Source: Begonia masoniana
Taxonomy: Eukaryota > Streptophyta > Magnoliopsida > Cucurbitales > Begoniaceae
DNA length: 64,000 nucleotides
Direction: 5' to 3'
NCBI GenBank assembly: GCA_022432975.1
Contig: CM039508.1
Location: 18,327,330-18,391,329 of the forward strand
Within the stretch, counting starts at the first letter, position 1; the number at the start of each line of letters is the position of its first letter. Positions 47,065 through 57,930 of this stretch are shown here, in pieces. The notes under the pieces were generated by a model, which made no database searches, was not told the origin of the DNA, and saw only the letters and a list, made by a program, of their open reading frames with translations. The position numbers and the translations under genes are program-made.

Positions 47065-48815
47065 TGTAACACCCAAAATAACGACCAGGTGATTTCCTTA
47101 ACCGTTTTAACGGTCGTGTTTAGTTAAGTTTTCTCGGTTTAGAATTTTATGCCGAGCTTAATTAATTACATGTGGATTTAAACTAGGTTGTGTGGCAAAG
47201 TTGTAATAATGGAGGTTTGAGACCGGTATTTAAAGAAAATGGAAAGGGTTCAAACTTCATCTAAACCACTGTAGCCAACATCTTCTACTCTCGGCAATTT
47301 CTTCTCTCCTGAGCTCTCGCTCTCTGTTACCAGTGATCCTTCTCGTCGACGACCGGCTTCAGGCCTGCTTTCCCTACAAATCCACGCCCAAGGTATGAAA
47401 TAGGCAAGGTAGTTATCTGTTAGTTGTTAAGCTCTGTTTTAAGCTCAGTATTGGTGTTTCGGATTCTTTAATGGCCGAGTATTAATAAGGATATTTTAGA
47501 ATCTGAGAGTGGTAATGTCATTCCGAATCGATTCTGGACATTTAAAAACAACCAACCCCGAGTAAACGATGGTTGAGTCTGTCCATTCCGATTTTTGGAT
47601 TTCAGACTGCACAGACTATTAGACTAAGGATTCGGGAATGACTTTATCTATTAGACCCTAGGATGACTTGTGATTAGAACTAATAGGATTTTTGTTTTAA
47701 CTACTGCTATGTAAATGTTTTAGGTGAAGAAGTCCGAAGAGAAGAGACTCAGATTTTGCTAAGGAGGCCAGGTAAGTGAATGTACAGATTTCTCGGTCAT
47801 TAGGACCCTACATCAAAGGATGCTAGGTAGAAACTCATACGATGATTAGAAGTTCCTTTATGTTACTGTCTAGTATTTATGTTGATGATTAGTTCAATGG
47901 TAAGGTTTCGTGTTGGATAGTGTTCTGTTCTGTAGCTTGATGATTTAAGAATTTTCATGTACATGTATCATGACTATTTTATGCATATGAAAATGTTTTA
48001 AGAGCATGGTTTTCTCATGAACAAAGTAAGAAGATAAAACTTATGCAACGTGGACTAAGTGAGGGTTGGGGGCGGTTCGGCGTATGTCACAGTCCAAAAG
48101 AGGGACATATGAATACGACCCGTAGTAGGGACCAAGATCAAACTCACTGTCGAACCCCCTTTATCGACACAAATCATCTCTTAATCCACACAACTTAAAT
48201 GAAGAATATGATCAATGATTATGAATGATGAATATGATCCATGACTATGAATGATGATTACGAGCAAAGATATGAACAACAAAAGACTTATGAGCATGTG
48301 TTTTCCGAATTATGCATTCATGCATCCGTGTTAGTGTTGTATTCCTTACTAAGCATTAGGCTTATAGTAAAACCTTATGATGTAGGTGGAGAGCTAATAG
48401 GTGAGGATTTCCAATCCAGAGATGATGTTTAAAGCTGGTTGCTGGAGGATGCTCAGTATGACAGTGCAAGGCTGGACAGGTGATTAAGTCCCCTGGTTAT
48501 GCTCATAGTATGTCAGTGAAATTTATAATAAACAGATGTCTAAGTAGAATAGAATTTCCTATAACAATGAGATTCAGATTATATTTATTAGACTTCAGAG
48601 TCTGATAATGATTTTAAAAATTATTGAATGGTCTGTTTTGCTTAAGTCTTCCGCTATGTGTATTCTGGATGAGTCTATGATTCTTACTCATTGAGGTTTA
48701 TAGTTACGAAGTTAAGATTTAGGTGAGTTATGGTATTTTCTGTTGGAGGAAGTTGTTTGATGATTATAGTGTTTTACTACTGTATGATAGAAGCTGGATG
48801 AGGCAATCATCCGGC

Positions 48816-48823
48816 TGACGTCA
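48816..48823. promoter_or_regulatory. TGACGTCA palindrome in the F LTR
   Basis: A perfect TGACGTCA within CCGGCTGACGTCATCGGC, about 35 bases upstream of the minisatellite block. The same neighbourhood is found in inverse in solo LTR D. Confidence 0.5.
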
Positions 48824-48855
48824 TCGGCGGATGTCAATGATAGAAGTTGAACAAT

Positions 48856-49844
48856 TAGTCACCAGATGATGTAGTATGTTCCTCACTGGATGATGTAGTA
48901 TGTTTCCTCACCGGATGATGTAGTATGTTTAGTCCCCGGATGATGGGAATGTAGTTGTCGTTTAGTCACCGGATGATGTAGTATGTTTAGTCCCCGGATG
49001 ATGGGAATGTAGTTGTCGTTTAGTCACCGGATGATGTAGTATGTTCCCCACCGGATGATGTAGTATGTTTAGTCACCGGATGATGTAGTATGTTCCCCAC
49101 CGGATGATGTAGTATGTTTAGTCCCCGGATGATGGGAATGTAGTTGTCGTTTAGTCACCGGATGATGTAGTATGTTTAGTCCCCGGATGATGGGAATGTA
49201 GTTGTCGTTTAGTCACCGGATGATGTAGTATGTTTAGTCCCCGGATGATGGGAATGTAGTTGTCGTTTAGTCACCGGATGATGTAGTATGTTCCCCACCG
49301 GATGATGTAGTATGTTTAGTCCCCGGATGATGGGAATGTAGTTGTCGTTTAGTCACCGGATGATGTAGTATGTTTAGTCCCCGGATGATGGGAATGTAGT
49401 TGTCGTTTAGTCACCGGATGATGTAGTATGTTTAGTCCCCGGATGATGGGAATGTAGTTGTCGTTTAGTCACCGGATGATGTAGTATGTTCCCCACCGGA
49501 TGATGTAGTATGTTTAGTCCCCGGATGATGGGAATGTAGTTGTCGTTTAGTCACCGGATGATGTAGTATGTTTAGTCCCCGGATGATGGGAATGTAGTTG
49601 TCGTTTAGTCACCAGATGATGTAGTATGTTCCCCACCGGATGATGTAGTATGTTTCCTCACCGGATGATGTAGTATGTTTAGTCACCGGATGATGGGAAT
49701 GTAGTTGTCGTTTAGCCACCGGATGATGTAGTATGTTTAGTCCCCGGATGATGGGAATGTAGTTGTCGTTTAGTCACCGGATGATGTAGTATGTTTAGTC
49801 ACCGGATGATGGGAATGTAGTTGTCGTTTAGCCACCGGATGATG
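48856..49844. repeat. Higher-order minisatellite in the F LTR (24, 25 and 33 bp subunits)
   Basis: Three subunits alternate: a 25-mer starting TTTAGTCACCGGATGATG, a 24-mer starting TTCCCCACCGGATGATG and a 33-mer starting TTTAGTCCCCGGATGATG and ending TAGTTGTCG. They recur in blocks such as 25-33, 25-33, 25-24-33, so there is a second level of repetition above the subunit. The TTGTCGTTTAG joint is the inverse of the AAACGACAA core of the A-family repeats. Confidence 0.9.
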
Positions 49845-50418
49845 TGAGTATTTTCTTGTTGTTTAGTACTCGAGTAATGTTTTAATTAGTCATGCGAGGC
49901 GCACGTGACCACCGGTCGATGTAGTGTAAATATGAACATCTAGTGGGGAATGTTCGAGACCGGGCGATGTCTTTAATTAGACACGTGCAATGCTCGTGAC
50001 CACTGGTAGATGTTTTCTACTGGGCGTCTATAACTGAGTCACACAGGGCACACGTGACAAATCGGGTGTTATATACTTCGTCGCCCGCTGCATGCGAACC
50101 CATGCAAACCGATCTGATTAATGTCGAGTGGGCTGGGGCATTTTTCTTCCCTACCCGGTTAAGTCACTGATCAAATGACCGAGCTTAGTTGCTCGACTCT
50201 GTGTAAGATTTAGCCGACAGGATTTAAGGAAAAATCGAGTTTCGAAGGGGGTGCGGTTCCCTTGATGATATAACGTCTCTGTTATCAGTCTAAGGGTGAG
50301 TTCAAAAAAAAGTATGCAAATGCTAGATTGGAAATAGAGGAGAAAAGTTAGAAGTTGAGTCAATGATTAATGAAAGATTATGACTAAGTGACGGCTCCTG
50401 TCTGAGTTGTTACAATTA

Positions 50419-50430
50419 TGGTATCAGAGC
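50419..50430 (+). other. Primer binding site of element F
   Basis: TGGTATCAGAGC four bases after the LTR end at 50414, complementary to initiator tRNA-Met. Confidence 0.95.
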
Positions 50431-50576
50431 AAAACCAGGTTCTAAAATCGATTCTGCAGACTGCCTTCCAGCACTGACTGTCACATGAGCACACTCCAGC
50501 AACTGTAAGTGTTTATGATTCTAGTAATGTCTTTAAGTTAAGATGTGTTTATGACTAATTGTTCAGGAATCCCAAG

Positions 50577-51308
50577 ATGGTGAGAGGTCAACAGAGAGAT
50601 GATAACGTGGATAGTCACACTATTGCTCAACTAACTGAGTTAGTAATTCGCCAATCCCGCCAAGTTGAGCAGCTCATGACCACCAGGGAAGAACAAGGGA
50701 ATTCGAGTACGAATATTGCCCGAGAACATGGGGATGAGCGTTTTCACCGACTTCGACCCCCGACTTTCAATGGTCAAGTTTCAGATCCTGTTTTTGCTGA
50801 AGAATGGATTCGAAAGATGGAGGACATGTTCAAGTATGCAAAGGTGGACGTGGGAGATAAGGTCACATGTGCCGTCTATCATTTGGAACTGGATGCGAGG
50901 CATTGGTGGGACTCGATCCAGGGCACGACTGACGCAGGAGCTATGACCTGGGGAAGGTTCAAGACTGCCTTTTTTGACAAGTATTTTAATCGAACTGTTC
51001 GGGCCAGTAAGAAAAAAGAGTTTATGAATCTACGACAGACTGGTTCAGTAACGGATTACATATGCAGATTTGAGACCTTGTCTCTGTTTGCATCTCGTCT
51101 GGTAGAGGATGAGGAAGATAAGATCTATCAGTTTGTTCAGGGACTGAAGCCAAGCTTGTATATGAAGGTGAAAACTGCCGGTATCCACAACGTGCCGTAT
51201 ACCGAAGTCACAGCTAAGGCCTTGGAAATGGAGGAGGCTGAAATAACAGTGTATGAGCAGCGTGATCTGTCAAAGAAGACTACCAAGGATGTTCAACAGC
51301 CACCATGA
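50577..51308 (+). pseudogene. Element F gag (capsid part)
   Basis: The first ATG in frame is at 50577 (MVRGQQRDDNVDS). The protein contains ERFHRLRPPTFNGQVSDPV, EEWIRKMEDMFKYA, the WWDSI block, TWGRFKTAFFDKYFNRTV and FVQGLKPSLYMKV, all typical of the plant gypsy gag domain. A stop at 51306-51308 interrupts it about 40 codons before the zinc knuckle region, which continues in the same frame from 51309. It is the best preserved gag in the window. Confidence 0.85.
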
Positions 51309-51848
51309 CAGAACAAGGGCTAACAGCCACAACAGAACAGGGGACCACAGCAGCAAAAAGGTGTGAAGAGGCCTTACAACCAGAATGATGACCAAGGAAA
51401 AGGAAAGAGGCCTCTTGCACCTTTATGCCCCACCTGTCAGAAGAACCACCCTAGCGAATGCAAGTTGTGTTTTGGCCACTGTTTCAGATGTGATAAGGTT
51501 GGACATATAGTTAGAGACTGCCCCATGCCGCCAGATCTGAACCGTGCAAGGATAGCACCTAGAGTTTATGCTATGATGGAAGATGAGGAAGCAGTGCAAC
51601 ATACAGTCATAACAGGTACCATTATGATCTGTGGTTTTGCCGCTTACACACTTATAGATACAGGAGCCACACACTCGTTTATATCAACCTTGTTTGTATG
51701 CAATCACAACTTAGAACTTTCACCAGCCGAAAGGTCATATAATATTATGTTACCATCAGGGAAGTCCCTACGTTCTGAACAGATTGTTAAAGGTGAGATT
51801 GTGTCCTTAGGAGGTAAGAAACTATATGTATAACTGATTGTAATTGAC
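51309..51848 (+). pseudogene. Element F gag zinc knuckle and protease
   Basis: After a Gln-rich linker (QQNRGPQQQKG) comes CPTCQKNHPSECKLCFG and the knuckle CFRCDKVGHIVRDC, then the protease with HTVITGTIMICGF, LIDTGATHSFIS (catalytic DTG) and MLPSGKSL. A stop at 51831-51833 after KKLYV interrupts it; the frame goes on with [19 protein letters not shown]. One further stop lies in the linker near 51321. Confidence 0.85.
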
Positions 51849-53348
51849 ATGAAAGGGTATGAGGTGATATTAGGAATGGATTGGTTATTCAGGCATTATG
51901 CCACAATAAGTTGTAGATCTGGGATGGTTGATTTTCGACCCTCAAATGGTGATCATTATTCCTTCCAAGCTATTCCTAAGATAAGTAAAATGCCGATTAT
52001 ATTCTCCTTAGAGATTCATCGATTATTGAAAAATGGATGTGAGAGTTACTTGGCTAGTGTAATGGATGTTCGGATGAAGGATAGAGTAGAATTACAGGAT
52101 ATTCCCATAGTCCGAGAGTTCCCTGAGGCATTTTTGGATGATTTGCCTGGTTTGCCACCTGATAGGGAAATAGAGTTTGTAATAGATACGTACCCCGAGG
52201 CATTACCGGTGTCTAAGAATCCATACCACATGGCGCCTGTTGAGTTGAAGGAATTAAAAGTCCAACTGCAGGAATTAGTAGACAAGGGATTTATACACTC
52301 TAGCAGTTCTCCTTGGGGTGCACCTGTCTTATTCGTTAAAAAGAAAGATGGTTCCCTCAGAATGTGCATAGACTATAGAGAGCTAAATAAGTTAACCATT
52401 AAGAATAATTACCCCTTACGCCGGATTGACGATTTGTTTGACCAATTGCAAGGAGCTAAGGTATTCTCAAAAATAGATTTACGTTCGGGTTATTACCAAC
52501 TGAAGGTTAAAGAGGGAGATATACCAAAGACAGCCTTCAGAACTCGTTATGGACATTATGAATTCCTTGTAATGTCGTTTGGACTGACAAATGCACCTGC
52601 AGCCTTCATGGACTTGATGAATCAGGTGTTTCGTGAGTATTTGGACAAGTTTGTAATTGTATTCATAGAGGATATCTTGATATACTCGCGGACTGAAGCT
52701 GATCATACAGAGCATTTAAGTGTAGTTTTGACGACATTGAAGGAGCACCAGCTTTATGCCAAGTTGTCCACGTGTGAATTTTGGTTGAACAAGGTTTATT
52801 TTCTTGGCCATGTAGTTGCTGCTAATGGCATATTAGTGGACCCAACCAAAATTCAGGTGGTAAAGGATTGGCCACAACCAAAGAACGCCAGTGAAGTCTG
52901 TAGTTTCCTTGGATTGGCAGGCTATTACAGGAAGTTCATCAAAGGATTTTCTTTAATAGCTAAGCCTCTGACGAATCTGACAAAGAAGGACAATAAGTAT
53001 TCTTGGACCGAAGCTTGTGAGGATAGCTTCCAAACATTGAAATTGAAGTTAACAACAGCCCCTGTATTGACTCTTCCAACCGAAGAAAGAAAGTTTAGCG
53101 TATACTGTGATGCATCTAAAGTTGGTTTGGGCTGTGTTTTGATGCAAGAGGGTAAAGTTGTAGCGTATGCCTCTAGGCAGCTAAAGAGTTATGAACAGAA
53201 CTATCCCACCCATGATTTAGAATTAGCCGCTGTTGTTTTTGCCTTGAAAATGTGGAGACACTATTTATATGGACAACAGTGTGAGGTGTTTTCTGACCAT
53301 AAACGTCTGAAATACCTCTTTACACAAAAGGAATTGAACATGAGATAA
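51849..53348 (+). pseudogene. Element F reverse transcriptase and truncated RNase H
   Basis: A clean 499-codon frame covers the protease end ([16 protein letters not shown]), the RT with [32 protein letters not shown], and the catalytic box as [10 protein letters not shown] (52668 GAG), so the first catalytic Asp is replaced by Glu. The connection [16 protein letters not shown] and RNase H ([35 protein letters not shown]) follow. The protein stops at 53348, in the middle of RNase H, because the sequence there joins a decayed copia element. Integrase and the 3' LTR are absent. Confidence 0.9.
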
Positions 53349-55095
53349 AATTTTGAAATAATCGAATTACTACAACAATTTGTTACAGAAGTTAGATTCA
53401 TACATCCTTCAATATAACAATTTCATTTTTAACATGCTCAAATGTTTTATATCATTTCTAATCATATTTTATTAGTCTAATGTGATTAGCTTGATTCAAT
53501 TTGATCCAAGCCATTCTAAAAGTCTCCTTTTAATCAATACATTTATTTTGAGTAAAGTTCTATGTAACAAGACGGACAATATCTCTTTGAATATTACCCT
53601 ACAAATCTTTCAAATTACGAGTTTAACCTTTGGGCAATAAGACGAGAATCCAAATATCACTATTCTCCACTGACTTTTTACTCTTCACTTATGGTATCAA
53701 ATTATAACCTTCGTGACCTGATGAAACTTGATATGACCGTCTTCCACTATTTCAATGTTAACCTTATGTTTATGGAGAAAGACGATAAAAAAATCCATAA
53801 TTACATTTTTCTTTTCTCTAAAGAATCTTCTCAATGACATCAATCCTTGAGGGTATTGAGTTTTCTTTTGAGAAGCAATTTTTTGAAATTGAACAGTAAA
53901 TTCTTGAGTATTGTCTTTCTTTCTAATTTACTACTTGGACAATGTTAATAGAAATTGTAGGAGTATAAATAAATTTCTTTTCAAAAACAATTTTTTTAAC
54001 CTTATCTTCTCTCCCAAACTTAATATCCACAAAAAAAAAAATTGAAATTTCGCATTTGAAAAATAACTTTAGTAGTTGGATCATAAAAGTTATACTTCTT
54101 TGATCCTTTTTAGAGTACCCAATGAAATAGTAGCTTATTGCTTTACTGTAAAATTTCTTTCATTTGGCTTGTAATTGTTTTTTCCTTATTTGGACTTTCC
54201 AAAAATGAAATACCTCTCATACTAGCGTTTTGGCCTGTCTAAGATTCATAAAGGGTTTTAGCAACCACCTTAGTTAGTACTTTTTAAATATGTAAGTTGT
54301 AGCCTTTATTGCTTCCTTATATGTTGTTAGTCTCTCTTAAATACATCGTCAATGTTGGGCGTCCCCAACACAGTGTAATGAGAAACCATATCACATTTCT
54401 CTAGATATTTAACAATGAACATGAATACTGTTCACCTAATTTATCGCATTTCATGAATCAAATACTAATACCCACAACATAAATGTCTACTAACATGATA
54501 AATATTCTTGATCATTCCAAGAAACCAAAATAAACACTTAAAAAATTTAATATATATATATATATATATAAAAGTTCTAAGATGTCTAAATTTCTAATGA
54601 CATCTAATATCTTTATGTCCATCATTTTCTTTTTAATACAATTGATGCAAACTGTATAGTTGCCAATATCAATAATCTAATTAGACACAAACATCTTTAA
54701 TATCTTTTGAGAGAATGAACCTAATTATTTGTATCATAATGATACTAAATTCTCATCCAGAACAAAACAACAATGAGAAGTGTATATTTACTTATAGGTC
54801 CATTTGATTTGCAAAAGAAACAGCTAAATTCTTAGTTTGTATTTCCTTTTGAAGTGAAACACCTGCAACTTTGGAACTTTAATCTCTTTCTTTATTTATG
54901 TTCTTAGATTGCATAGCAAGATGAATACTTTATGTCTTATTTTATTTCAATCTTTCTTATTCTTGCACACAATGAGGGATAAGCTCATTAAGCATTCATT
55001 TCTCTTTTATGACCGTCGTAATTAACCTTAAATTGTCTAAATCGAGAAGAGGTACCAAAAACAAATTCACGAGTGAGCCCTTAGATAACTCTAAC
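53349..55095 (-). pseudogene. Decayed Ty1/copia element, gag to integrase remnants
   Basis: On the minus strand a few copia phrases survive among many stops: RFRQFKVNYDGHKREMN near 54990-55050 (gag), YTVLGTPN near 54360 (integrase, the GTP motif), VAKTLYE and GISFLESP-like text near 54190-54270, and YFIGYSKK with KKYNFYDPT near 54060-54130 (post-integrase region). The AT content and the number of stops show it is much older than the copia element at 30981. A (TA)n tract lies at 54551-54570. The right part is separated by solo LTR G and continues at 59310. Confidence 0.55.
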
Positions 55096-55739
55096 TGTGA
55101 CAGCCCCCGACTCGATCGGGGCCGAGGAGCCATCACTCCGTGACATTTAACTAGAAAACGGGACACATTTTTTTTTGAACCAAACAGACTGAACTTTTAA
55201 AAAAAAACAAACCCTTAAAACTTTACAGAGAGAGAGAGAGAGCGTTCTCTGGAGTTAAAAGCAAAACGGGAAACGATTAAAATCAGACTACGGAACGAAT
55301 GACAGAAGGGAAAGCAGGGAAACTGGAACACTTAAGGATTTGGACGTAAACCTTCTCCGGATGAGTGCGGGGAGACAGAGAGAATTACAAACGGGGATAC
55401 AGAAATGGATGACTTGACATGCAGTGGAAAACCTAATAAAAATGGAAAACAAAACTGGAAGTCATGCCGGAAGAAAGGCTACAGTGAATGACGGGATCGG
55501 GTGATGTAGGGCAAAAGAAGTAAATAAACTGGACAGAGAATGTAAATAAACCGGGGCGGAAGACGTAAATTACAAGCAAAAGTGGACTGTTCACTGGCAG
55601 ATGTGAACTACAGGCAGAAGATTACTGTTCACCGGTAGAGGTGAACTGGGCGGAAGATGGGGGCAGATAACGTCAAGCGGAAGATGTAGCTGACGTTAGG
55701 CGGAAGATGTAAATAAAGTGGGCGGAAGGTGTGGGCAGA

Positions 55740-55770
55740 TGACGTCAGGCGGAAGATGTAGTTGACGTCA
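55740..55770. promoter_or_regulatory. Two TGACGTCA palindromes in solo LTR G
   Basis: Perfect TGACGTCA at 55740 and 55763 with a near copy TGACGTTA at 55691, all in GGCGGAAGATGTAG-type context as in the solo LTR at 5672. Confidence 0.5.
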
Positions 55771-55782
55771 GACAGAAGATGG

Positions 55783-55984
55783 AATTTTAAGGGCAGCGGT
55801 GGATGTGATTTAAAAGGGCAGCGGTAGATGTGGTTTTAAAGGGCAGCAGTGGATGTGATTTTAAAAGGGCAGCGGTGGATGTAATTTTAAAAGGGCAGCG
55901 GTGGATGTGATTTTAAAGAGGCAGCGGTGGATGTGATTTTAAAAGGGCAGCGGTGGATGTGATTTTAAAAGGGCAGCGGTGGAT
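55783..55984. repeat. 26 bp tandem repeat in solo LTR G, about eight units
   Basis: Units read GATTTTAAAAGGGCAGCGGT followed by GGATGT, with small length changes in the A run. The block leads straight into the 35 bp array and shares its GGTGGATGTGA joint. Confidence 0.9.
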
Positions 55985-57930
55985 GTGAACTACAGACAGA
56001 AATGAGTTCACCGGTGGATGTGAACTACATGCAGAAATGAGTTCACCGGTGGATGTGAACTACAGGCAGAAATGAGTTCACCGGTGGATGTGAACTACAG
56101 ACAGAAATGAGTTCACTGGTGGATGTGAACTACAGGCAGAAATGAGTTCACCGGTGGATGTGAACTACAGACAGAAATGAGTTCACTGGTGGATGTGAAC
56201 TACAGACAGAAATGAGTTCACTGGTGGATGTGAACTACAGACAGAAATGAGTTCACTGGTGGATGTGAACTACAGACAGAAATGAGTTCACTGGTGGATG
56301 TGAACTACAGACAGAAATGAGTTCACTGGTGGATGTGAACTACAGACAGAAATGAGTTCACTGGTGGATGTGAACTACAGACAGAAATGAGTTCACTGGT
56401 GGATGTGAACTACAGACAGAAATGAGTTCACTGGTGGATGTGAACTACAGACAGAAATGAGTTCACTGGTGGATGTGAACTACAGACAGAAATGAGTTCA
56501 CTGGTGGATGTGAACTACAGACAGAAATGAGTTCACTGGTGGATGTGAACTACAGACAGAAATGAGTTCACTGGTGGATGTGAACTACAGACAGAAATGA
56601 GTTCACTGGTGGATGTGAACTACAGACAGAAATGAGTTCACTGGTGGATGTGAACTACAGACAGAAATGAGTTCACTGGTGGATGTGAACTACAGACAGA
56701 AATGAGTTCACTGGTGGATGTGAACTACAGACAGAAATGAGTTCACTGGTGGATGTGAACTACAGACAGAAATGAGTTCACTGGTGGATGTGAACTACAG
56801 ACAGAAATGAGTTCACTGGTGGATGTGAACTACAGACAGAAATGAGTTCACTGGTGGATGTGAACTACAGACAGAAATGAGTTCACTGGTGGATGTGAAC
56901 TACAGACAGAAATGAGTTCACTGGTGGATGTGAACTACAGACAGAAATGAGTTCACTGGTGGATGTGAACTACAGACAGAAATGAGTTCACTGGTGGATG
57001 TGAACTACAGACAGAAATGAGTTCACTGGTGGATGTGAACTACAGACAGAAATGAGTTCACTGGTGGATGTGAACTACAGACAGAAATGAGTTCACTGGT
57101 GGATGTGAACTACAGACAGAAATGAGTTCACTGGTGGATGTGAACTACAGACAGAAATGAGTTCACTGGTGGATGTGAACTACAGACAGAAATGAGTTCA
57201 CTGGTGGATGTGAACTACAGACAGAAATGAGTTCACTGGTGGATGTGAACTACAGACAGAAATGAGTTCACTGGTGGATGTGAACTACAGACAGAAATGA
57301 GTTCACTGGTGGATGTGAACTACAGACAGAAATGAGTTCACTGGTGGATGTGAACTACAGACAGAAATGAGTTCACTGGTGGATGTGAACTACAGACAGA
57401 AATGAGTTCACTGGTGGATGTGAACTACAGACAGAAATGAGTTCACTGGTGGATGTGAACTACAGACAGAAATGAGTTCACTGGTGGATGTGAACTACAG
57501 ACAGAAATGAGTTCACTGGTGGATGTGAACTACAGACAGAAATGAGTTCACTGGTGGATGTGAACTACAGACAGAAATGAGTTCACTGGTGGATGTGAAC
57601 TACAGACAGAAATGAGTTCACTGGTGGATGTGAACTACAGACAGAAATGAGTTCACTGGTGGATGTGAACTACAGACAGAAATGAGTTCACTGGTGGATG
57701 TGAACTACAGACAGAAATGAGTTCACTGGTGGATGTGAACTACAGACAGAAATGAGTTCACTGGTGGATGTGAACTACAGACAGAAATGAGTTCACTGGT
57801 GGATGTGAACTACAGACAGAAATGAGTTCACTGGTGGATGTGAACTACAGACAGAAATGAGTTCACTGGTGGATGTGAACTACAGACAGAAATGAGTTCA
57901 CTGGTGGATGTGAACTACAGACAGAAATGA
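55985..57930. repeat. 35 bp minisatellite, about 55 units
   Basis: The unit is TGAACTACAGACAGAAATGA followed by GTTCACTGGTGGATG. The first five or six units vary (CACCGGTG or CACTGGTG, ACAGGCAG or ACAGACAG or ACATGCAG); from about 56170 onward some 50 units look identical. No unit holds a spacer or unique insert. Confidence 0.95.

Larger units (their letters stand above)
47065..50414 (+). mobile_element. 5' LTR of element F (3.35 kb)
   Basis: It starts TGTAACACCCAAAATAACG and ends GAGTTGTTACA, followed by a primer binding site, so this is a plus-strand 5' LTR. Its left flank AACAC is element E pol. Shared blocks with solo LTR D include GGTTGGGGGCGG at 48064-48077 and CATCCGGCTGACGTCATCGG near 48809. 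About 1 kb of its length is a higher-order minisatellite. Confidence 0.85.

Noticed and set aside
14111..53348. Endogenous pararetrovirus
   Set aside because: RT and RNase H are present, but so are integrase, chromodomain, LTRs, primer sites and target duplications; no movement protein is visible. These are LTR retrotransposons.
48856..57930. CRISPR-like arrays of short direct repeats
   Set aside because: Units are contiguous with no unique spacers, no cas genes are present, and the context is plant retrotransposon LTRs.
55985..57930. Centromeric satellite
   Set aside because: The 35 bp unit is inside a solo LTR with target duplications and is derived from the LTR's own 38 bp unit; unit length and context do not fit a centromeric satellite.
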